This document shows positions 11,686 through 24,670 of a stretch of 64,000 bases of DNA, one piece after another. The DNA comes from Hypomesus transpacificus (taxonomy: Eukaryota > Chordata > Actinopteri > Osmeriformes > Osmeridae): the NCBI RefSeq assembly GCF_021917145.1, contig NC_061072.1:11863707-11927706 (forward strand), given 5' to 3'. The position numbers and the translations under genes were made by a program. Positions within the stretch are counted from its first letter, which is position 1; every line of letters begins with the position of its first letter. The notes below the pieces were generated by a model. It had not been told where the DNA came from. It did no database searches and saw nothing but the letters and a program-made list of their open reading frames with translations.

Positions 11686-14600
11686 CCCTTCTGTCAGCCC
11701 TGGAATCCTCTACCTCACCTTCATCATTCTGCACTAATATCCTCCTTCTCCTCTTTCTCCAGGCCCAGCCGATTCCTGAATATACAGTGAAAACTATCCT
11801 GGGGAACCGGGCCACCTTCAGCCCCATCGTCACTGTGGAACCACGCAGGAGGAAGTTCCACAAGCCCATCACCATGACAATCCCCGTCCCGCCACTCTCA
11901 GGGGAAGGTGTGAGCAATGGATACAAGGGTGACTCCACCCCCTGCCTCCGCCTTCTCTGCAGCATCACAGGTACACCATTTGCTGGTCCAGTCCAGCCAA
12001 CCAAGCCTATCCTCAATGATCTGAGTGTGAATTTTGTTCACATCATCTTTTGACATTATAGGTATTTTGGTATAGCCATAAGACCCATTCCAAATCTATA
12101 CAATACATTTGAATACTTCCTTTATGGTCCTAATCTGCAAAATGGTGTCTTCCCCAAACAGGAGGAACCTCTCCAGCCCAGTGGGAAGACATCACAGGCA
12201 CTACCCCTCTTACTTTCGTCAATGACTGTGTGTCATTCACCACCAATGTGTCAGCCAGGTAAAATACAATCTAACCTCAAAAACTACACACTGTGTCATT
12301 TTATACAACAAATGCTTAATGGGATGCTCTCTTTTTTTAAATGCAAAACGGTCAAATATATTGTTTCCCAATGTGTGTGTTTATGTTCCCTCCCAGCCTG
12401 GCTGTGTGTTTACACAATGACTTTACCATTGCTGTGTGCTTTTACCTCATCAGGTTCTGGTTGGCAGACTGCCACCAGATTCCAGAGACGGTGGGTTTGG
12501 CCACCCAGCTGTACCGGGACCTGATCTGTGTTCCCTACATGGCCAAGTTTGTGGTGTTTGCCAAAATGAATGACCCTGTTGAATCCCGGCTGCGCTGCTT
12601 CTGCATGACGGATGACAAGGTGGACAAGACTTTAGAGCAGCAGGAGAACTTTGAGGAGGTGGCCCGGAGCAAGGATATTGAGGTAAGGCTCAACCTTCAC
12701 AAAACCTATATGCTGCTTTTGTTAAGCTTACTCTCTGCGCATGCTCCCATTATTGCAATCCATGATAAGGAAAAATAAGGGGGAACCTTTCCATGCAAAC
12801 AAAAATGTTTATTTTTTAGGCATTGGTGTAGTTGTATCACACAAGATATTTGAGCTATAGAGGTAGGGTTTTGTGCCAGCTTGGTTCTGAATGTTGTGTG
12901 TTTGTCAGGTTCTGGAAGGCAGACCCATCTATGTGGATTGCTATGGTAACTTGGCCCCTCTGACCAAAGCTGGACAGCAGCTCATCCTGAACTTCTACGC
13001 ATTCAAAGAGAACAGACTTCCCATCTGTGTCAAGGTAATACAATAATTACATATTCTTAATTGTTAGATGGCTGAGCGGTGAGGGAGTCGGGCTAGTAAT
13101 CTGAAGGTTGCGTGATCGATACTCCACCGTGCCACATGACGTTGTGTCCTTGGGCAAGGCACTTCACCCTACTTGCCTCAGGGGGAATGTCCCTGTACTT
13201 ACTATAAGTCGCTCTGGATAAGAGCGTCTGCTAAATGACTACATGTTAATTGTGTGTGCTTCCGAACAATTTGATGGGTGTTTTCTATGGCTTTGATCAT
13301 CCGAATAATTATTTGATGTGCCGAATTTCCTGGTTATTGCACCATATCAAAAGCCCCAACAGGATGCAGTTGTGTTATGAACATGAACAGTTGCATTGTC
13401 TATCAATAGGTCAGAGACAATAGTCAGGAGCCATGTGGACGTCTCAGTTTCCTGAAAGAGTGCAAGACTCCAAAGGGCTTCCCTCAAACAGCTGTGTGCA
13501 ACCTCAACATCACTCTGCCAGCACTGAAGAAGGTAAGACGTTGCCTCCACCTCCATCCCTGTGTCATCACCACGCCATACTCATGGTCAGGGGAAGTGTA
13601 GGGCAGTACTGTAAGATCTAAGGGGCTCAACTTGGCAGAGACTACTGCCAGAGTGTCTTTTATCTGTTTCAAAGCTTCCCTCTAGGTGTTGTTGTGGGCA
13701 GTTCTATCATCAAATCTGTCTTGATTTTGACCTGTTCATGCTTTGGCTGTAGGCTTTGCTGCACAAAGGGCCATGTGCTTTTTTTCCTCCAAATTGGCTT
13801 ACTTGTGGTTTGCGTTTTCTTTCTGTGTTACTATTGCGGTACATGTTGGCTGTTGTGTATGTGTGTTTCTGTGTGCTTTGGTTTTCTTTTTGCTGGCTGC
13901 TTTGTGGTGACTTCTCAGTCCTTGCTCTCAATCGCTTTTTTCACATCCTGATGTTTCTTTTCCCCGCTGTCCATTATGTTATTCCCCCGTTTCTGCAATG
14001 CATCTTGGGAACCAGGAAATGGAATCAGACCCAGAGGAAGAGGTAATTTGCCCCACCCATCACGGCTATGTGCTGCTGTAATGATCTGCTAGATGCTAGG
14101 CACGGGTACCGGGGGCCGCCCCTTCATACTCCACTGCTGCTGTAGGGTCAAACTAGCTTTGCCTGTTCTTCTCTTGCGCTGCTCCCTTTGAAACATTGAA
14201 TGTACAGATATGATTATACATTCAGTTGTTTTTAAGATCTAACTCTTCTTTAGAGTCCAATGTAATGTGAATATTGATTGCTTGTTTTGTTAAGGATATT
14301 TTTTATTCAAAGATGAATGGATCTGTTAAGTGTTTTTTTTATTCTGATTTAACTAGTAACTTAAAGGAGTATTGTCCATTGGTACTTAAGGTATAGTATT
14401 ACTTTTAATGGAAGAAAGTATGAAAGATAAACTGTGTTAAACTGGGCCCCAAGTATAAACACAATTAAAGTTGACATAATAAAAATACAATTTACCATAC
14501 CCCTGGAACACTGCTGGCAGCAGCAAATCATTACTTAATATCATATTGATTGGGTTTAATGACATGGAAGGTCAATTCAGCCCCAGTTTCTGTTAGGGAA

Positions 14601-17600
14601 TCATAGATTGTGTTGTTGTTATTGTTGCAGACTGAAAAACCCGAGCGACGTCACACCTTTGCATCTCTAGCCTTGCGTAAGCGCTACAGCTATCTGGCCG
14701 AGCCTGCGATGAGTGAGTGGGAATTTTCACTAACAAAATGATGACAATAATAAAATGCTTCTTTGAGGTGACTTTGAATTCTCGTGTAAAAAATCTGAGT
14801 GAACGATGTAGGAATAATAGAAAGTACATATTTATGTGTGAAATATACATATTCTCACCCTACATAACCTGCACTTGTAAGTCTACATGCTTGTTCTTGA
14901 CATGGTCCTATTTTGCATGGAATTGTTTTGGCATTTTATTGAGTCTTTTTAAGTTGCTGTGCTGTGCCTGCCCACATATTTTGTGCACTGTATGGTTTCT
15001 CAAAACTTTATTTTGGTTCCTCCACTAAATAGGATAGAATTTGCAACCTCCCAATTTTTCATTGACTGACTAATCTAATGGTCACATGCATTTGCACATG
15101 TAGTCAAGGTGAAACTGTTACTAATTTGATTTGCACTCTTTTTGGCTTTATGATCATGCAGCATTTATTTTTGAACTAAATGCATGCCAAGTCACTATGT
15201 GACTTTGAGGTTCTGGATTTCACAATGGTACACTTTAGCTACTTGTCACAAGGGTACCCAATCTTGCATGACATGCATATTATGGACCTAAAACCCTAGT
15301 CCTGAACCTGTGTTTTGCCACAATAGAAATTGCAGTAAAAGAAAACCGATGCTTCTGTATAGTCTACAGTTCTGTTATACCAGAAGACCAAATCTTTGGG
15401 GAAGAATCGTTCATATATTTAAGTGGAATTTCAGACCAAACAGATAAAAGGCACTTGATCAGACTGAGACAGCCAGAGGCAGATAAATTGTAGCTCATCT
15501 GAAGTCAAAAGAGAGATTTTGTTATTCTGGGTTCGTGCATTTGTCTTGCCATTTTTTCTGTTTTGTCTGTCCTGTCTTTGTGTCTAGGTCACTGTGTTGT
15601 GTGAATGTGCTTCTTTGGGCATTTTTCTGTTATGTTTCTTATCATATATGGACCCTGGTTCACAATATACCACATCAATAGTTTTGGCTCCATTTTCACC
15701 CTCATATCCCATTTCAACACCTCATCAAGGTACTGTTCTTCTTCCTCACTTGATAACAGAAGGCGTCACTGACCAATTCTTTTCCTCTGGTCTCTCTTGT
15801 TATGTTTTTTCTTCTCCAACCATTTTCTGTTGCATTTTCCGTTTGATTTTCATTTTGCTTATGTTCTGAAGAAGCAGTTGAGCGAAGCGCAACAAGAACA
15901 CTGCCTGCTGGTTACCCTCACAAACCTGTCTTTTCAACAAGATCTTACCAGGCATGGTCGTCTGCTCCTGCTTCCGTCCCTGGCCAAGCAAGGTCCGGAA
16001 TGGGGTCTCTCTCCACTTCACCGTCCCACCCGTCACCTGCTTCGCAACTGACGGCCATCTGGTCCCTCCCCACTTCCTCTCCCATCAAGTCCACCCTTGG
16101 AGTCTTGGCAACACCCCCAGTCCAATCAATTAGCGAAGTAGCTTCTCCTATTCGATCCTACAGAACAATGGCCTCCCCCATTAAGACTGTAGTTCAGCAG
16201 GCCCAGTACCCCATCCAAGTGTCGGCCAGCCTGATGTCTTCTGCTAGTCGAACAGGGACAGATCCTGTGTCTATTAAGGGACTTGCATCATCATTTACGA
16301 CAAGGACTCCCTGCATTCCAGGAACAGGATCTGTGCCTGATAGATCAGCTATGACAATGACCACCCCCACATCCCCCAAATCAACAGTGAACATGTATAA
16401 CTCTAGCTTACCTTTCAAAACAGTCCTGGGCTCCACAGGGGCTTCATCCCTCTCATCTGTAAAAAGCATCTCTGGTCTGTCAGGAATTCGGACTTCCACA
16501 GATCCAATGATGACGTCCAAAGGAAAGCCAATCCAATCACTGTCCTCGCACTCCCAGCCCTCCGAGGTGCCAGCAATGAATGGATCGGTTTCCCCGATCA
16601 AATATTCCTCCTCCTCCTCTACTCCCACCTCCCCATCATCCCGTCTCCTATCTGAGCGGAGCAACAGTCTCCAGGAGAGGATCCAGGCAACCACACAGGC
16701 TGCCACCTGCAGTGTCAGTGCTGCCATAGACGAAGCGGAGAAGACCTTCACCTCCTGCTCAGGCTACGGCACGCTCAAATCCCTGTCATCTTCTCGTAGA
16801 ACCAACACTGCTAATGGGTCTCTTAGAACCACCCCTCCCTCCCCTGTCCCGGTGTCCTCCAACACAATGACAGTGCCAGTTTACTCCCTACTTAATATCT
16901 CACCTGAGCCCCAGGTAAAAGAGCTTCCCAAAGTTGGACCGGGGTCACTTAAAATGGCCACAGCAGAATCTAGGAGCTCTACACAGTCTTCCACGTTAAC
17001 CAGACCAAAAACACAGTTGAAGTCCCCTCCTTTTATCACTCCTCCAATAATCCACACAGCACCTACGTCCAACCACGAAATTCTAAAAGATGTGGCAGAA
17101 ATGAAGGAGGATCTGATAAGAATGACTGCCATCCTCCAGACTGATACCAGGATGGCAGCTAAAACCGTCCAGACCTCTCAGTCTCCTAAACAGACTAAGC
17201 TAGAGGATGTTGAGCCATTTAGTCTTGTTGAGAAAGTTAAAGAGGACTTAGTTAAAGTTAGTGAGATTTTACAGAAGGATGCCCAGACTGAGAGTAAGGT
17301 TTCTGTTAACGAGAGGCCCTCAGAGGATGAATGGGTGGAGTTTTCGAAAGATGAACTAGAAGAGGCACTGAAAACCGCAGCAGAATATAACTCGTCTCTT
17401 GACACAAATGCCCTCCCATCTAGGCCCCAGTCCATGCCCAATAAAGATTTTGATTTAGCCAAAGTAGTCGACTATTTAGCAAATGACATTGGTGCTAGTT
17501 CTCTTTCTAAAATAGCCGAAATGAAGTCCAAATACGAGGAGGCTAGAATAGAAGGGGAGGAAAAACAGAAACGTGCCCTCAAACCTGAGCACAAGCTCAA

Positions 17601-20600
17601 AATGCCGCCCACAGGAATGCGCACTTCTCCCTCTGAGAAGGACTTATGCAAACTGGCAGAGGGTTATCATGGCACAGATGCAATCTTAGAATCGCCTGAG
17701 GACTTTTCTCATGAACAGGACAAGAGCCCTCTCTCTGACAGTGGCTTTGAGACCAGGAGTGAGAAGACCCCATCGGCCCCTCAAAGTGCTGAGAGCACCG
17801 GGCCTAAACCCCTCTTTACCGAGTCCCCCATCCCTCCCTGTATCACTGAGACTAGGACAGAGGTAGTCCACATCAGGAGCTACGAGCACCCAGATGAGGT
17901 CTGTGAACCCATCATGGAGGACGCTGCAGCAGCCACAAGCCTGGAACCAGAGGTAGCCTCTGGAGCCAGCTCCAAATCCTTCCAGATGAAACTGTCTGAG
18001 GAGGATGCTGTTGTGAGCAAAAGTATGCGTTTGAAAGAGGAGACGCACATTACCACCACAACCAGGATGGTCTATCATAAACCTCAGCTGACTGAGGGAG
18101 GTGCTGAGAGGATAGAGGAGACAATGTCTGTAAGGGACATTATGAAAGCCTTCCAGTCAGGTAGAGACCCCTCCAAGGAGCTAGCAGGCCTGTTTGAACA
18201 CAAAGCTGGCCAAGACTCCATCAAAGGAGATGAGCTCACACCTAGGTTCTTTGACAAAGATACTAAACAAAAGCCCAAAGTGGAGAGAATTATAGAGGTT
18301 CACATTGAAAAAGGCAACACCAAAGAACCGACTGAGGTCATCATTAGGGAAACCAAGAAACATCCAGATCTATTCATCTACAAGGGAGACCGGGGTATCA
18401 GAGAACTGCCAAATTACGATGAGGCACAACAGGAAGAGGAGGAGCTTACTGCCGAGGAAACCCTGCCCTCCTTCCTGGAATCGTCTAGAGTAAATACCCC
18501 GGTCTCACAGGAAGAGGAGAGCCGTCCAAGCTCCGCCCAGCTTATGGCGGATGACTCCTACAAAGCATTAAAACTACTGAGTCAACATTCCATAGAATAC
18601 TGTGACGATGAGCTGTCAGAGCTAAGAGGAGAATCGTACAGGTTTGCTGAGAAAATGCTCCTGTCTGAGAAACTGGACGTGTCGCACTCTGATGCTGAGG
18701 ATTCTGCGGCTGGTGACCATGCAACGTTAGAGGAGACGCAAGGGGTGGAGAGTGGACATAGACCTCAGAAAGAATTTGTTGTGAAGTCAACTTCCAAAGA
18801 TTCAGCATCAAAGTCTGGTAAATTCTCCCACAGGGATGACGAGTCACAGTTTGACAAAGTGACCGTGTTGCATTACTCCACAGAGCCTGGTAGCCCTAAA
18901 CATGCAGTGTGGATGCGCTTCACAGAGGATAAACAGGACAGGAGCAGAGAGAAACTCCTCTATGAGGACCGTGTGGACCAAACAGTCAAGGAAGCGGAAG
19001 AAAAGCTGAGTGAGGTCTCGCAATTTTTCCGTGACAAAACAGAGAAACTCAATGACGAGCTGCAGTCACCAGAGAAAAAGCCAGGGAAGAGGGACCCTCC
19101 CAGAGAAACACGCTCTGGACCCAGCTCCACATGCAGCAGCCCGGAGAGATCCCAGCAGAAAGCTAAGACTGGGGCTGGTGACTGGGGGACAAGCAAGCTC
19201 AGGGAGCCCTCTACGGGCAAACTGTTCGGGAGCGCCGAAGCTGAGAGGAAAAGCTCTAGTCTGCCCAATAGTCCTGAAAGAAGTGTGCTCTCTGGCCATA
19301 GTGAGGAGAAAGTCCATCAGCAGACCAAGGCAAGACAATCAGAACCACCTCCACCTGTAGCTGAGAAGAACAACAACAAAGTGAGCTCTGTCAGGATGAA
19401 ATTTGAATCTGGGGTCCATAACCAAAAAAGCCCTCCGCCGGTACAGCCAAAGCCCTCTGTCAGAAAACTTCAAGAGAGCAAACTGCCAGTGTATCAGCTG
19501 TTCACTGGAGAAAAGAATGCCAAAGGGTCAGAGGGAAAGGATGAAGGAAGTCCTAAAAAAGTCCCAGAGAAAGGGCCTGCTATGGATATCATTGAATCGA
19601 TACCATGTGCCCCGAAATTGGCTGGAGACAAACAGTCAAACAAAAACATTCCAGGCTCTACACATCAGAAACCCCTCCATGCTGAAACACTTCAAAAAAC
19701 AGAAATGGATCAAGAGAAAGTAGCTTCTGTTCTTAAGGATGGAAATGGAAGTGCTAAAAGTCAAAAAATCCTAACATCTCCCAAACTTTTTGCCAAAAAG
19801 GAAAATGGCAGTGACGCTGATAGAACGCCAGTCATAAAAAGCGTGCCCCCCTCCAAGGAAGTGATATCAAGTCCCTCAACAAAAACTGAGATAATTTCCA
19901 AAGAGAGCGATGAAACACTAAACAAAAACCTAAGGAAAAAAACTGAATCTCAAATCCCTGTTAGGGCCATGTCCAGTCCCTTAGAAAATGAGAATATAAA
20001 GGCCCAACTGGAACCAGCCACCAAGCCGTCCCAGATACCCACTCTAAGTAAGAACAGAATACATATCACCCCAGAGACTAGCCCTACTAAAACAGAAGAG
20101 CTAACAAACAAAACTCTTGAAGTTTTAGATAACGCATTGAAAGACTCTAACTCAAATACTATGCTAGAGAAACTAACATCCCCAGTCCCCAATACAACCA
20201 GGGAGAACTTCAAGGGCATTAAAACATTGCCTGTCTATGTGAGTGTTCAGGTAGGCAGGCAAGGTGAAAGGGAAGCTAAGGGAGCCTTGTACTCAGTCAA
20301 ACAGAAGTCCTCGTCAGCCTTGAGTCCCATCAGTCCAGATGACGACACGTTAGAACAGGTGTCCTTCATAGACAGCTCAGGTAAAAGCCCCATCACCCCC
20401 GAAACCCCCAGCTCAGAGGAAGTCAGCTATGACCTGACTTCCAGGACTCCGGACTCCTTCATGGCCTTCATCCCAGGGAACCCCAGTCCCATACCTGAGG
20501 GGTCCGAGGAGTCTGAGGACTCAGACCAAGGTAAGGCTTTCTCCTTCAAAGAAGCCCCTCCTGAAAGACTCAAGGTCAAGAGGTCAGCTGACCTCTCCAA

Positions 20601-23600
20601 TGGTAACCATGAGGCTGTGCAGACGCCCAAAGATAAAGGTGTTGCGTATATAGAGTTCCCCCCTCCTCCCCCGTTAGACTCAGAGCAGTCGGACCCAGAG
20701 AGGAAAGGTTCCTGTGCTTCGTCAGAGGCAGAGACAGAGATGATGGAGGTCAACCTACAGGAAGAGCGTGAGAAGCGCTTCCTGACAGAGCCGATCATCA
20801 TGGTCCAGCCCCCATCCCCTGTCCCCCCAGGAGCAGACAACAGTGAATCTAGTGAGGAAGAGTCTGTCTTCCAGCCAATTGCCTTTAAGAAATACACTTT
20901 TAAAGTCCCAGAGGAGCAGGAGCAACAGGAACAGAAAGGTTCCAAGCCTAAAAAACACGACAAGAACGGGAACCAAAAAGAGCCGGAAACAAACGGAAGT
21001 TCCAATGGATCAAATGGTTCCAACGGCAAAGCAGAGGATAACGAATATGAACAGAATGGAAATGACCAATCGTTAACGGACTGTTCCATCGCCACCACCG
21101 CGGAGTTCTCTCATGACACAGACGCAACAGAGATCGATTCCCTGGATGGTTACGACCTCCAAGACGAGGACGACGGCCTGTGCGAGCAGCAGGACAGTAA
21201 GACCTTTGGTCTGCCTGAGAGCAGGAGAGACGTGTGGGCTTCAGAGAGCCTCATGAGGTCTTGTGATCGCTCCTTTACCCAGACCAAACTGGAGGTCATA
21301 GAGGAAGAGAACATGCCAGTTGAGGAATGCAAAAAGGCCATGTCAAAAATTGACCCATCTGATAGTGGACAAAATGGGGAACAAAAGCCCTCAGATCAAG
21401 ATGGGTTCAATGATACCTACTTCAGTTACAAACTAGAAGAGGAGTTTAACTCCCCTTTTAAAACTGTGGCCACTAAAGGCCTGGACTTTGATCCGTGGCC
21501 CAGCAAAGGAGAGGAGAACGAAGATGTTATTGATGCCGGAATGAGAGACGATGAGCCAAAGCCTTTTGGTCTGGCAGTAGATGACAGGTCGCCAGCCACA
21601 ACCCCCGACACAACCCCAGCCAGAACCCCGACAGATGATAGCACGCCGACTAGTGAACCTAACCCTTTCCCCTTCCATGAAGGGAAGATGTTTGAGATGA
21701 CTCGCAGTGGTGCAATTGACATGAGCAAGAGGGATATGGTTGAAGAGAGGCTGCAATTTTTTCAGATTGGTGAGCATAACCAACCAGAGGGGAGGTCAGG
21801 GGTTAAAGCACCGTGTGTAGTCACAACACCAACACTGAGGTCTCAGGTTAACCCAGAGACCCTAGTAGACACCAGAACTGCCCACCATGTTCCCATTCAG
21901 ACGACCACTGTCTGCTTGGACAGGTCAAATGGTGTCAATAAGGACACATCCACTTTTCAAGTCTCAAATGCTGACTCTAAATTTTCCACTTTCAAAATTT
22001 GCTTCAAGTCACCCTCTGATAACTCTAATAACACTAGAAAGGACTCCAATGATTCTGATTCCAATAGAATGGTAGTCACTGTAGATAATTATAATACCAT
22101 AACAACAGCCACCTCAGATTATACAAATTCTAGAACATGTTTTGCTTCATATGATTATTATTCTAGAGCCCCAGTAATACCAGACAAGAGAGAGCTAGAT
22201 TGGAGTGAGGAAAGGCAGACTTACCAAAGCAGACAGTTTGCAGAAACACAACCGAATAGATATCCCCATAGTGGGAGCAGCAATAACAATGGTAACTTTG
22301 AATCCCCTGAACATGCTAACTTCATGCAGACAGGCAGCATAGTGTTCGACTTATTATCATTGTCTGAACCCACTCTTCAGCAGGTCAGCAGAGTTGAAGC
22401 TGCCTTTAGCAGGTTAGAGGAGAACCTCAAAGAAAGCAACGCCCACATCACAGCAATAAAAAATACTGAATCCAAGGAGGTGAAGGTCAAAATATGCAAG
22501 TCCAGGTTACCAGTTAAAGCACTTAATACCAAGCTATGCAGAGAAACACACGTGAGAAAGCAGATGCCAACACCGACAGTTCATAAAAATGTAATTATGA
22601 AACGTTTTGATCCTTTTGAAGAAATAAAACCTAAATCTAGAATCCCGATGATGAAGGTAAAAAAATGTCAGATGGAGACTTTTATCAGATCTCCCCCTAA
22701 AGTTAACAAGAGAACTAAACCACCCCCGGTACCTGCTAGATTACCTCAAACCAGGTCCAGTTTATGGTCCAGCACTGCTTCAATTATCAACAATGCCAAA
22801 CAGATTACCACTCAGGTTAGAGGCCAACCCTCCAATAAAACAAAACGTAGTAGCCAATCAGGAAAACCCCTGGACCCCGTTACCAAGGAAGACCCACATA
22901 CACAGGCCAAATTGACCCATGGAGATGAAGACAGCAGCAGCACATCCAGGAACACATCGTTGTCAGATGCCTCACAGTCCTCCTATACTGCTTCCACCAC
23001 TACCACCACCACCAGCACCACCACCACACCCAGGTCTGCTAGAGACGTGAGAGCTCAGGTTGAGCAGTCCGACAGAGAGTGGAGGATGAGGAGAAGGAGG
23101 AAGAGTAGGCGGACTGGAGGGAAGGAGAAGGAGGAAGGCAGTCAGGTTGCTGGGCCAGTCATGGCTCTCGTCACGGAGATCAAGCCTAGTTTGTAAAACT
23201 TTACCACTTGTTGATGGCTTATTCTGATAAGAATGCATGTAGCCGTTGTGATTGGATGCCTGTGGCGTGACTCTACTGTAGCTTGTCCACTTCCTGTCAT
23301 TCTTGTCATTTCTGTCCTGTGATGTCTGGTCAGACCTATAGACCTACAGTACTAGTAAGATATCATCTGTGCTGTAGTTGGGTTGTGAAGCATGCTAGAG
23401 TGGGGGAAAGGCTGTCTTGTGTCAGTGTTCTAATTTTAAGTTTAGTGTCTTGGTAGGTTGAAGGGTCTGTTAAAACTGTGTGCAAGTGAAAACCAAGTGC
23501 AAGGGAGAAAAAAGACAGAACAATCAGATGAGCACTGCTAAGGATAGGCGACTTCAGTTTTTTTTTTACTTTACTTACATTATGTTATTGTGATGTTATT

Positions 23601-24637
23601 ATAGAATGAATCAAAATCCCTAGGTAAAGTTAAAAGGGTCTGTATTACGTAACAGGTTGTGTATTGCCCCTAGCCCTCAAGGTAGACCTAGGCCCACAGG
23701 TTTCACACGCATGAAAAATGGCCTTGAACACAACACCTCATACAGTAGTTTTAGAACAACATGTGAAATGTGAACATCTCTTTCTGTTTTCCTGTGTTTG
23801 TTTTGTATCTGGTGGATCTTTTCTTGTGAGAGTAAAGGCTTGCTTGCCTGGTAGATTATTAGTGGGTGACCTATATATTTAAAACTCGCCGACTCTAACT
23901 TTCACTACTACTACTACTACTACTCAACAACAACATACTAGTCTGTGTTTTCAGTACATTTTCTGGACATTATATTCCCAAGATTCCATGTTCTATCGTC
24001 AATATTCTATAATATTCTATCTGTGATTTTATCAGGCATAAATTGTACAACAGCCATCCAAATCCTAGAGTTTCAAAATTTATTCCAAAATGCTTTAATC
24101 AATAGCCTTTTCAATTATATCCCTTCCTATGGATTGGATTGCCTCAGTCTGAATCAGTGGGGATACGTTGGCCAGAAGAGTTGTTTATTAAGTCTCTTGT
24201 CATCTTGAATACACTGGCAGTGGTTTTGAGATGCTAATCTTCTGAACCCCTACCCCACCCCAGGCCCCCAGAGTCCCTGTGAAAGAACAGACCTGCGCAT
24301 GGCCATAGTGGCAGATCACCTGGGTCTGAGCTGGACTGGTGAGTAACCACTGAGACATCGTCATCTAGTGTATGTTAGTGGAATAACTGTTTGCGTAAGG
24401 AAAGACGCAGTGTCATCAGATTTTACATTAAACTGTGAAACAAATATCACACTCAAACACCTTGAATATCGGAGGTGTATATTATTCATTGACATAGGGT
24501 TAGAAATGAGTCATTGTGTGTCTAGTGTCTGAGTGTCTGGTGTGTTGTGGTGTTGGTGAGGTTATTCTGTGATGGAAGGGAGTGCCATCTGCAGTGTGCA
24601 CCGCCCTCTGTGCCTGCACTGCAGTACCGCTTGCCTG

Positions 24638-24670
<33 letters not shown>

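Noticed and set aside
20427..21098. 223-codon antisense ORF within the ank3 giant exon, and similar antisense ORFs at 16194-16751 and 17686-18078
   Set aside because: They are shadows of the well-conserved sense frame, whose Ser/Pro/Glu-rich codon use leaves few antisense stops.
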